From contig MU646384.1 of the NCBI GenBank assembly GCA_026770585.1, forward strand, positions 912,529-925,545: 13,017 bases of DNA, read 5' to 3'. This document shows positions 7,301 through 12,930 of this stretch, in pieces (the first letter of the stretch is position 1; the number at the start of each line of letters is the position of its first letter). A model generated the notes under the pieces. That model did not search any database and was not told where the DNA came from. It worked only from the letters and a program-made list of their open reading frames with translations. Position numbers and translations under genes: made by a program. This stretch comes from Baffinella frigidus. Lineage: Eukaryota; Cryptophyceae; Cryptomonadales; Baffinellaceae.

Positions 7301-10300
7301 TGCCTCCCGTGTGTGCCGCGCTGCCACCGACCACTCGGCACCCTACGGGGCGGAAAGGCGAAGCGTGGGGAGGAAGGAAGACGAACCTTCGGCGCGCTGC
7401 GCGAGTGCGCGCACCTCAGACACTGTCTGTTTCGCCGCTGCGTCCTGCGCCTCCATCTGCCGCGATACCGACCAAGACGCCGCGCACGTTAGGAACCGCG
7501 ACGCGTCACAGCCGTGTACACTTGAACCGGCTTGGAGGTTCAGTATTTAGTGTTTAGGGTTGCGTTTTTAGGGTTTAGGGTTTGGGGTGTGGGGTGCAGG
7601 GTGTAGGGTGTAGGGTTTGGGGTTTAGGTTTTAAGGGTTTAGGGTTTGAGGTTTAGGGTGTCGGGTTTCGTGATTGAGGTATGGGGTTTAGGGTTTAAGG
7701 TTTAGGGTTTAGGGTGTAGGGTTCAGGGTTCAAGAATTAGGGTTCAGGGTTTAGGGTTTAGGGGTTAGGGTTTAGGGTTCAGGGTGTGGGGTATAGGTTT
7801 TAGGGTTTAGGGTTTAGGGTTTAGGGTTTAGGGTTTAAGGTTTAGGGTTGAGGGATTAGGGTTTAGGGTTTAGGGTTTAGGGTTTAGGGTTTAGAGTTCA
7901 AGGTTTGGAATTTAGGGTTTAGGGTTTAGAATTTGAGGTTTAGGGGGTTGGGTTCAGGATTTAGGGTTTAGGGCTGAGGTGGAGGCACCTTTGCACCGGC
8001 TTCGGAAGTAAGGCCGTCAAGCTGCATCCGGAGCGTAGCTTCCACCTGTTTCAGCTCCGCCTGTCCACCCCCCCCCCTGGGTCAGAAACAGCACATGCTT
8101 GACGCCCCCCCCCTCCCCCCCCCGCGCGCAGGCTCCCGCACGCATGGCGATCAGCAGAAGCAGGCACCGGCAGCGCCAGGCACTCGCGCAGGCACACGCG
8201 CAGGCACACGCGCAGGCAGGCGGGCGGGGCACGGGGGGTGCCTTGGTGCGGCGCAGGTCATCTGCCATGGTGCGGCGGAGGGTCTCAGCATCTGCGATGA
8301 CCTCCGGCAGCCTGTCATCCGCCCCCACCTCCGCGCGCGCCGCCCGCCCCACCTGCATCCGCGCACACGTGATGTCATTACGAGGCTACTGTGGGACATA
8401 TCGAGATGGTGGGGGTACTCCTACAAGGCGTGCTCCATGACCGCGGCCAGGCACGCGTGACAGGGTGTCGGTACCGGCAGTGCGCACCGTCGCTAGACGA
8501 CCCGCACGCGGCAGTGGCAACGCGTCCCATCCACATCCGCTGAGCGTCGCCAGCCAAGTACACCTTCGCAAGTTGCCCTACTCACCAACGCCCCCCACCG
8601 CAAGCCTCTGGTGGACAGCCGCCGGCACTGGGATCCCCCGTATCCCTGAAGAGGCGAGCGGGTCATATGTGTCCCGCAGCAGGTCGTAGGCTCCTGGGTC
8701 TAGGCGTAGGTAGGATTGGAGGGGGGGGGAGGTTACCGCGGCAATGAGCTCCTGGGCGGACGAAAGAATGTCGCGCGTCTCGGTCAGGTCTGCCTCCAGG
8801 GTTGCTACCCGCTCGTACGATGCCCGCAACGCCGCTGCTCACGCCGCACGCCGCACTGCTGCTCAGCCACGCAAACACCCCCCCGCACACCCCGCCACAC
8901 ACCTTCGCAGCCGCACGCCCACCTCGCTGCTTCCCATCATTCGCAATCCAACCTTGTCCTACACCCTCACCATAAACTCAACCTACACCCTCCACCCCTC
9001 CAACTCTGGGGATATTACCCCATGTAGGATCCCGGAGTGACTTTACGCAGGTCACGTCCACTCAGTCACGTCCACTATAAGGAGATGTAAGCCCACTGCA
9101 CGTGCGGTTCCGTCCCTTCCTCAGTGAAGCCTAACTCGCACACGATGTCTCCGTGTGTCTCTAGCGCCCGAGCGGAGCCCTTCCGCCAGACAAACTCCAC
9201 GTTGCCTCCCCTGCGTGCCGCGCTGCCACCGACCGCTCGTAACCCCATAGGTCGGAACAGCGGAGCGGGAGGAGGGAGGTGGGGGGGGGGGCGAGGAAGG
9301 CGGACCTTCGGCGCGGTGGGCGAGCGCGCGCGCCTCCGAAATGGTCTGCTTTGCCGCCGCGTCCTGCGCCTCCATCTGCCGCGAAACCAACCATCCCAGA
9401 GCAAGTCAGGAGGCGCCAGGAGGCCAGACGCGCCATCGGCGAGGCGCCAGGCGTTCAGCATTTGAACGTTACCGATTTGTGGTTTAGGGTGGAAGGCGGA
9501 GGCGACAGCCGTGTATCGGTGGAATGTAGAGGGTGGAGGATTTCGGGTGGAGGGGTGAGGAGTGACACCTTGGCGTCGGCGTCGGCAGCGAGGGCGTCAA
9601 GCTGGATGCCAAGTGTTGCTTCCACCTGCTTCAGCTCCGCCTGCTCACCCACTCCCGGGTCAGCAACAGGAGAAATCCCTCGGGCCAGCAAAACAAACCT
9701 GGGCAGTCCCCCTCCCCGCATGCTCCCGACGTGAATGTGAAGCGCACGCATGGTCATGGCACACAGCCGGCAGCGGCAGCACGCGCCGCACGCGCATAGA
9801 GGCGTGCACGTAGGCGTGGGTTTGTGTGGGGGAGAGGGTGCCTTGGTGCGGCGCAGGTCCTCAGCTGTGGTGCGGCGGAGGGTCTCAGCATCTGCGATGA
9901 CCTCCGGCAGCCTCTCGTCCGCCCCCACCTCCGCGCGCGCCGCGCGCGCCACCTGCATTCCGCGCAGCCATCCATCACGTGCTCCACCACACCGAGCATC
10001 AAAGGCTCCACTATCAGCACGCGTGAGAGGTGCGTGCTCTCTGCAGAGCGCATCTAGTCACGACCCGCTCGCGGCAGCGGCCGCGCGCCTCCTCCGCCTC
10101 CACGACCCGTCGCCCGCCGTACCCCCGTCCGGCAGGTACCCCCTCGCGACTCGACCCACGCGCCTGGCCAACGCCCCCCAACGCAAGGCTCTAGTGGACA
10201 GCCCCGAGCGCTGAGATCCTCCGCGTGGGAGGGGTGGAGGCGCAGTAAGGGGCAAGTGGAGGGGGGAGGGGAGGTTACCGCGGCAATGAGCTCCTGGGCG

Positions 10301-12811
10301 GACGAGAGAATGTCGCGCGTCTCGGCCAGGTCTGCCTCCAGGGTTGCTACCCGCTCGTACGATGCCCGCAGGTCCCCTGCCATCAATCAAACAATCATGC
10401 TTTCAACAGATCAATGAATCAAGCCATGATCCTGAGGGCAACCGCCCTGCTTCTGCACCAATGCTTGAGACCGTCGAATGCCTTGTCTGGGACGTGACCG
10501 TCTGGGACGTGACCGTCTGGGACGTGACCGTGTGGGACGTGACTGTCTGGGACGTGACAGTCTGGCACGGAACAGCCTGCCAGGGTCCTCCCGACGGCCA
10601 CGCCTACATGTTCGTAGCACACACACACTATACAACACACATATGATATGTGTGCTGCACATTGCACAAAACACACATATATGACATGGGTCGCGGCAGC
10701 AGCGCAGGCAGCGGGGGAAGAGGCAGACCAGCGAACCGGGCTTGCTCAGCCTCGAGGGTGGCCGCCATGTGCTTCTGCCCCAGCCGCGCGGAATCCATCT
10801 CCTCCACCGCCTCCTCCAGCTCCCCCTGAAATGCCGGCAGCCTTTTTAATACCAATCAGGCAACATAAAGTTGACTTCGGACGCGGTTGGTGGTGAAAAG
10901 GCTGCAGGATCCACCGAATTGGTACTGGAAAGGCTGCCGGGGTTTCATGCACGGGGGCGTGGGGGTGTCTCCAGCTCAGCCACAGTAAATCAGGGCTGCT
11001 CATCAAAATGATTGAGATGGTCTTTGTACTGCAGCGTGTGTACAGAGCCCCGATCTCAACGCATTCAACACGCAGCCGAGATTCCCAGAGGCAGAGCGAG
11101 GACCTGGGCGACGCGGAGATCCTGAGAAGCCTCGCGGGCCTCGCGGCGGAAGCGCGCGGTGCTCTCACTCCCCTCCTCTCTCGCCGTCTGCACCAGCCTC
11201 TCCAGCTGGGCGAGCTTCTCGGCGAAGTCGGATCGCTCTCGAGACACCTGTTTCGCCATGTACTCCTCGCGGCCCTCCACCTGCCGCCCCCGCGCCATCC
11301 ATCACCATCCATCACCATCCATCACCATCCATCTCCATCCATCACCATCCATCGCCATCCATCACCATCCATCTCCATCCATCACCATCCAACGCCCTCA
11401 TCACACCCGCTACCGTAAGGGAGCACGGCCTGATTCCGGTGCCAACCTAATTACGGGATCCCTTACGCGAAAGGCCTCTGCAGGTGAGAAAAGTGTTTCG
11501 CGATGAGGAAGTGGTGGAGCGGCGCGGGTGGTGGTATTACCTTGACGTAGGCTCAAAGGTTTGGGGTGTCAGGTTTAGTATTGAGGGTTTGGAGTTTGTT
11601 GTGAAGGGTTTACGGTGTGGGTTTAGGGGTGGGGGTTCGGGGTTTAGAGTGTAGGGCTGACCTCGCGGTGCAAGTCCTCGCGCGCAGCCACCTCATGGGC
11701 CACGCGCTGGTGCAGCCCCGCCAGCACCCCCCGATGCAGCTCGTTCATATCATTCACCACCCGCGCGAGATCCGCAGCTGCCGCCTCCTGCACTTCGGAA
11801 ATCTGCTGCCGGCGGTCCTCGAGCCTGTGCTGCTGCTCCGAACACTCCTCCTCCAGGCGCATCACCTCGCCACTCTTCTCCTCTAGCGCCTCCCGCGCCT
11901 CTGCGAGCGCCCTATGCACCCCGCGCACCCTCCCCCCCTCCTCCTCCGCCTCCACGCTGGCCTCCTCCCCAGAGTCCGCGCGCCCCCGGCCCTCCTCTTG
12001 ATTGCGCGGCGCATCATCGCGCTCCGCCAGGACAGCGAGATCGCGCTGAAGGGTCTTGAGATCGCGTTCCAGCTGCCGGCGGCTTGCCTCGGATGTGTCG
12101 AGCTGTTCGCGTAGCTTCGCCGCTGGTTCCTTCTCCTGGTTTAGGGATTAGGGTTTATCCTGCCCCCGGTCTGCTCCCCGTCACCTTCAGCCACTTCGCC
12201 TTCAACATCACGAATGACGGCTTGGAACCTGTTGTGTGGAGTTTTCCAGTGTGCGGTGGAAACACTCGAGCGTGCTCCCTCGGGAAGATGCCAGGGCATG
12301 ATGCGGTTGGGCGCATGGTGGCTGGCATCACAGGCAAGCACCGGGTCCCAGACAGCACCTGGCCATTGTTCCGCGCAGACTTGAGCTGTTCCTGCAGCTC
12401 CCCAACCTCCTCCTGCGAGGCCCATCCCACACGCAGTCACGTCCCCCGAAACGCCGCGCACTGTGCTCTTCTCCTTCTTCGTTATACTCTCAAGACTGGA
12501 GATGAGTGATTCACGGTGCTCGCCCCCCCCTTGTGCGTGTGTCACTCGCCCAACGTTTCGGGCGTGTGGGCGTGGTGCGGGCCGGTGGGGAGTGTTCCGG
12601 GCTCAGCCCCCATGTCCGCGGGCTCGGGGGTCTTCCATCCGCACCGCCCGCATGCCTACCGCGCCAAAGGTGGGCTAAACCCTAACACTGAATAGCGAGC
12701 CGGGTGTGTGAATGTGCAGGGGTGCACGGAGCGGTGACTCGCCTTGGAGTGAGAGAGGTCGCGGCCCATGGCTGCGATCTGCGCCTCGAGAACCTGCTGC
12801 ACGCTCCGCAT
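4177..12811 (-). CDS. large coiled-coil protein, 19 exons reconstructed, 5' end probably beyond window
   Basis: Exons on the minus strand total 3117 nt (1038 codons plus TGA), and every splice phase agrees from end to end. Residues 1 to about 785 are almost purely charged, Ala/Leu/Glu/Arg-rich helix with few Pro or Gly, as in long coiled-coil structural or motor-associated proteins. The last roughly 250 residues (exons 18-19) change to a Ser/Gly/Arg/Pro-rich, probably disordered tail ending TPANYGAVYTVPIS. Exons 10-13 are a tandem copy of exons 6-9 (117 residues each). There is no ATPase, motor or membrane motif in the visible part. It may be a cytoskeletal, basal-body or scaffold protein, but function is unknown and any coiled-coil database match would be low-specificity. 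Exon 1 starts with Met after an acceptor-like CAG, so either upstream exons exist or translation starts there. Most donors are weak GTNNNN; three are GC. Confidence 0.75.
4338..4680 (-). other. intron 18
   Basis: 343 nt, GTAAGT to CCACAG, phase 1. It has the only full-consensus donor in the gene. Contains CA-rich sequence near 4480-4530; no telomere-like repeat. Confidence 0.6.
4681..5290 (-). CDS. coiled-coil gene exon 18 (end of coil, low-complexity tail)
   Basis: 610 nt. It starts AEQREARSKKELLTVLSTQW and then changes to a Gly/Ser/Arg/Pro-rich tail with SRDSRDRG and TGGWEELGR elements. The frame meets TGA three codons after GSIDF, but a full-consensus donor G|GTAAGT sits just before it (GT at 4680-4679), so the stop is intronic. 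Phase 1 out. The acceptor is CTGCAG at 5291-5293; the frame is open further upstream (to 5482), so a longer exon is possible. Confidence 0.7.
5597..5630 (+). repeat. degenerate telomere-like island in intron 17
   Basis: GGTGTTTAG, TTCAGGGTTTGAGG and similar words, 28 bp or more from the donor of exon 17. Weak, but same orientation and 7-bp flavour as the others. Confidence 0.55.
5658..5726 (-). CDS. coiled-coil gene exon 17
   Basis: 69 nt, ESEGRMNQYLQKLAGHAKEE then AVK. Acceptor GCGCAG, donor AAG|GTATCC, phase 0/0. Joined to exon 18 it reads KEEAVK-AEQREARSKK, a continuous helix. Confidence 0.7.
5727..6028 (-). other. intron 16
   Basis: 302 nt, GTACCG to GCGCAG, phase 0. No repeat or further exon seen apart from a run of C at 5947-5954. 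Confidence 0.6.
6029..6136 (-). CDS. coiled-coil gene exon 16
   Basis: 108 nt, VERAEKDSGRLRDALNAQAR onward to THEHA. Acceptor TCGCAG, donor GCG|GTACCG, phase 0/0. Confidence 0.75.
6181..6265. repeat. GCCCCACGTGCGAAAC-type repeat module in intron 15
   Basis: Direct copies at 6181-6208 and 6238-6265, with an inverted copy between them. CCCCACGT (6208-6215) and ACGTGGGG (6225-6232) form perfect 8-bp arms. Confidence 0.8.
6434..6814 (-). CDS. coiled-coil gene exon 15
   Basis: 381 nt, 127 codons, VRKQLELAQASAAEAQSRLA onward to RDSARSQ. Acceptor GGTGCAG, donor CAG|GTCGCC, phase 0/0. It is an unbroken coiled coil with Leu/Ala/Val at heptad positions and no proline. Confidence 0.85.
6971..7185 (-). 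CDS. coiled-coil gene exon 14
   Basis: 215 nt, ALRAEVASLRPQLLAANDTV onward to LEEEAML. Acceptor TGAGCAG with the same first 10 exon bases as exon 10; donor CTG|GTCCGC. Phase 1 in, phase 0 out. It has strong helix and heptad character. Confidence 0.8.
7387..7456 (-). CDS. coiled-coil gene exon 13 (copy 2, unit D)
   Basis: 70 nt, MEAQDAAAKQTVSEVRALAQ onward to RAE plus one base. Acceptor GCGGCAG, donor GAAG|GTTCGT. It differs from exon 9 at 3 of 23 residues. Confidence 0.75.
7541..7975 (+). repeat. large TTTAGGG-type array inside intron 12
   Basis: About 435 bp, mostly TTTAGGG in 7-bp steps on the + strand, with longest clean runs near 7800-7845 and 7858-7893, and variants TGTAGGG, TTCAGGG, TTAAGGG, TTTGAGG and GGGGTGT. 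It fills most of the 532-nt intron between exons 12 and 13. The intron transcript carries the CCCTAAA strand. Confidence 0.95.
7989..8060 (-). CDS. coiled-coil gene exon 12 (copy 2, unit C)
   Basis: 72 nt, AELKQVEATLRMQLDGLTSE onward to AGAK. Acceptor GGACAG, donor AAG|GTGCCT. The donor lies about 13 bp from the large telomere-like array. Confidence 0.75.
8174..8220 (+). repeat. 12-bp minisatellite in intron 11
   Basis: Three to four units of GCGCAGGCACAC. The paralogous intron 7 lacks it. Confidence 0.85.
8242..8352 (-). CDS. coiled-coil gene exon 11 (copy 2, unit B)
   Basis: 111 nt, VGRAARAEVGADDRLPEVIA onward to DLRRTK. It differs from exon 7 at 4 of 37 residues. Acceptor ATGCAG, GC donor AAG|GCACCC. 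Confidence 0.75.
8737..8834 (-). CDS. coiled-coil gene exon 10 (copy 2, unit A, hybrid exon)
   Basis: 98 nt, ALRASYERVATLEADLTETR onward to ELIAA. The first 10 nt after the acceptor match exon 14; from TGCG onward it matches exon 6. Donor GCG|GTAACC. Confidence 0.8.
8835..9305 (-). other. intron 9, longer than its paralogue intron 13 (7186-7386)
   Basis: 471 nt against 201 nt. Both ends match intron 13. The middle, roughly 8930-9195, has no counterpart and contains a reverse telomere-like tract and a 12-bp direct repeat, GTCACGTCCACT, at 9051-9062 and 9065-9076. Confidence 0.6.
8958..9003 (-). repeat. degenerate reverse-oriented telomere-like tract in intron 9
   Basis: CTACACCCTCACC and CCTACACCCTCCACCCC words on +, equivalent to GGGTGTAGG on minus. 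It lies in a stretch that has no counterpart in the paralogous intron 13. Confidence 0.45.
9306..9375 (-). CDS. coiled-coil gene exon 9 (copy 1, unit D)
   Basis: 70 nt, MEAQDAAAKQTISEARALAH onward to RAE plus one base. Acceptor GCGGCAG, donor GAAG|GTCCGC. Phase 0 in, phase 1 out, as in exon 13. Confidence 0.75.
9473..9560 (+). repeat. remnant telomere-like sequence in intron 8
   Basis: One recognisable GGTTTAGGGTGG followed by irregular GGTGG and GGGTGAGG words up to the donor of exon 8. This is the paralogous position to the 435-bp array in intron 12. Confidence 0.6.
9569..9640 (-). CDS. coiled-coil gene exon 8 (copy 1, unit C)
   Basis: 72 nt, AELKQVEATLGIQLDALAAD onward to ADAK. Acceptor GAGCAG, donor AAG|GTGTCA, phase 0/0. 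It is the least conserved unit against its partner exon 12 (17 of 24 residues by my count). Confidence 0.75.
9842..9952 (-). CDS. coiled-coil gene exon 7 (copy 1, unit B)
   Basis: 111 nt, VARAARAEVGADERLPEVIA onward to DLRRTK. Acceptor ATGCAG. The similarity to exon 11 stops a few bases after AAG, which places the donor at AAG|GCACCC, a GC donor shared by both copies. Confidence 0.75.
9953..10278 (-). other. intron 6, paralogous to intron 10 (8353-8736)
   Basis: 326 nt against 384 nt in the second copy. The two are largely diverged, except for a patch of about 36 bp (10168-10203 and 8592-8627, containing CAACGCCCCCCA) and short stretches beside the splice sites. Confidence 0.65.
10279..10376 (-). 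CDS. coiled-coil gene exon 6 (duplicated block, copy 1, unit A)
   Basis: 98 nt, DLRASYERVATLEADLAETR onward to ELIAA. Acceptor ATGGCAG, donor GCG|GTAACC, phase 1 in, phase 0 out. Exon 10 has the same length and nearly the same sequence. Confidence 0.8.
10486..10575 (+). repeat. 15-bp minisatellite in intron 5
   Basis: Six consecutive units of TCTGGGACGTGACCG, the last two diverged. As 15 is a multiple of 3, all frames stay open across it. Confidence 0.95.
10636..10654. repeat. 9-bp perfect palindrome in CA/TA-rich tract
   Basis: CACACATAT, G, ATATGTGTG, inside a CA-rich microsatellite stretch at 10618-10685 of intron 5. Confidence 0.8.
10729..10825 (-). CDS. coiled-coil gene exon 5
   Basis: 97 nt, GELEEAVEEMDSARLGQKHM onward to ARFA plus one base. 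Acceptor CATTTCAG, donor GCTG|GTCTGC. It leaves phase 1, which matches the 2-nt overhang of exon 6 and gives Gly at the joint. Confidence 0.75.
10834..10940. repeat. imperfect 23-bp inverted repeat in intron 4
   Basis: Arms 10834-10856 and 10918-10940 match at 20 of 23 positions with a loop of about 61 nt. A third partial copy of AAAAGGCTGC lies in the loop near 10896. Confidence 0.75.
11104..11280 (-). CDS. coiled-coil gene exon 4
   Basis: 177 nt, 59 codons, VEGREEYMAKQVSRERSDFA onward to DLRVAQ. Acceptor GCGGCAG, donor CAG|GTCCTC, phase 0/0. Confidence 0.75.
11295..11392 (+). repeat. 10-bp minisatellite in intron 3
   Basis: About ten units of ATCACCATCC. Some units carry CTCC or CGCC in place of CACC, giving the order a a a b a c a b a. 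It starts 15 bp from the acceptor of exon 4. Confidence 0.95.
11556..11656 (+). repeat. degenerate telomere-like array at the 5' end of intron 3
   Basis: GGTTTGGGG, TTTAGTATTGAGGG, GGTTTAGGGG and GGTTTAGAGTGTAGGG words on +. The array ends 4-5 bp from the donor of exon 3 (11661-11660). Confidence 0.75.
11662..12135 (-). CDS. coiled-coil gene exon 3
   Basis: 474 nt, 158 codons starting EKEPAAKLREQLDTSEASRR. The acceptor is built from telomere-like sequence (see the repeat at 12138-12158). Two helical segments are separated near residues 45-70 by an acidic, Gly-rich linker. The second segment has EALEEKSGEVMRLEEE. Donor GAG|GTCAGC. Length, open frame and composition make this one of the best-supported exons. 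Confidence 0.8.
12138..12158 (+). repeat. telomere-like tract forming the 3' splice site of intron 2
   Basis: GGTTTAGGGATTAGGGTTTAT on +. In the transcript this is AACCCTAATCCCTAAACC followed by AG and exon 3, so the repeat supplies the pyrimidine tract and CTAA-type branch-like words. Confidence 0.8.
12359..12412 (-). CDS. coiled-coil gene exon 2
   Basis: 54 nt, EEVGELQEQLKSARNNGQ. Acceptor CTCGCAG, donor CAG|GTGCTG, phase 0/0. Clear heptad-like spacing of Val/Leu. Confidence 0.65.
12413..12742 (-). other. intron 1
   Basis: 330 nt, GC donor to GCAG. An open minus-strand stretch at about 12455-12520 (SLESITKKEKS) looks helix-like, but its possible splice sites give phases that do not fit both neighbours. 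Confidence 0.5.
12672..12686 (-). repeat. short inverted telomere-like tract in intron 1
   Basis: CTAAACCCTAACAC on +, so the G-rich strand is on minus here. One of only two reverse-oriented tracts seen. Confidence 0.7.
12743..12811 (-). CDS. coiled-coil gene exon 1 (first visible)
   Basis: 69 nt, 23 codons, MRSVQQVLEAQIAAMGRDLS then HSK. Acceptor GGCAG at 12812; donor AAG|GCGAGT is of the GC type. Phase 0 at both ends. Helical composition and correct phase support it, but it has no paralogue to confirm it. Confidence 0.5.
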
Positions 12812-12860
12812 CTGCCATCGATGGCCGCGCACACTCTGCTGTCAGTGCCGAGGGCTGAGT

Positions 12861-12930
12861 GTGGACAACCTGCGAGGTCCACTTAGTGGGCATGCGTAGC
12901 CGGGTAAGTGGACAACCTGCACGGTCCACT
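12861..12930. repeat. two 23-bp direct repeats, each with hairpin arms
   Basis: Copies at 12861-12883 and 12908-12930 differ at two positions. Each begins GTGGAC and ends GTCCACT, so each could fold on itself. They lie upstream of the first visible exon of the coiled-coil gene. Confidence 0.8.

Larger units (their letters stand above)
7186..10370 (-). repeat. intragenic tandem duplication of a four-exon block
   Basis: Unit 1 runs from TGCG at 10370 to 8828 (about 1.54 kb) and unit 2 from there to 7179 (about 1.65 kb). Exons 6, 7, 8 and 9 match 10, 11, 12 and 13 in order, length and phase. Introns 9 and 13 are also homologous near both ends. Residues identical by my count: 30/33, 33/37, 17/24 and 20/23. 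Confidence 0.9.
10377..10728 (-). other. intron 5
   Basis: 352 nt, GTCTGC to GGCAG, phase 1. It holds the 15-bp minisatellite and the CA/TA-rich palindromic tract. The TCAA/ATCA-rich stretch at about 10381-10430 is AT-richer than its surroundings. Confidence 0.65.

Noticed and set aside
6297-7550. A 417-codon open frame on + across exons 13-15 of the coiled-coil gene
   Set aside because: It is antisense to exons supported by splice phase and helix composition; its translation is Ala/Arg/Ser/Cys-rich low complexity, and long antisense frames are expected in GC-rich coding DNA.
8592-10203. Conserved intronic patch (CAACGCCCCCCA) as an unannotated duplicated exon
   Set aside because: Two frames hit stops in one copy, and the third gives LSTRxLRWGAL without matching splice sites in both copies. 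Residual intron homology from the duplication explains it.
10344-10646. Open frame on + containing repeated VWDVT
   Set aside because: The repeat is just the 15-bp minisatellite read in frame. It lies in an intron of the minus-strand gene, with no start context or flanking coding signal.
10486-11392. CRISPR array
   Set aside because: The 15-bp and 10-bp repeats are contiguous with no spacers, and the DNA is eukaryotic.
12455-12545. Additional coiled-coil exon (SLESITKKEKS) in intron 1
   Set aside because: The available acceptor and donor give phases that do not fit the neighbouring exons, while exons 1 and 2 already join in phase.
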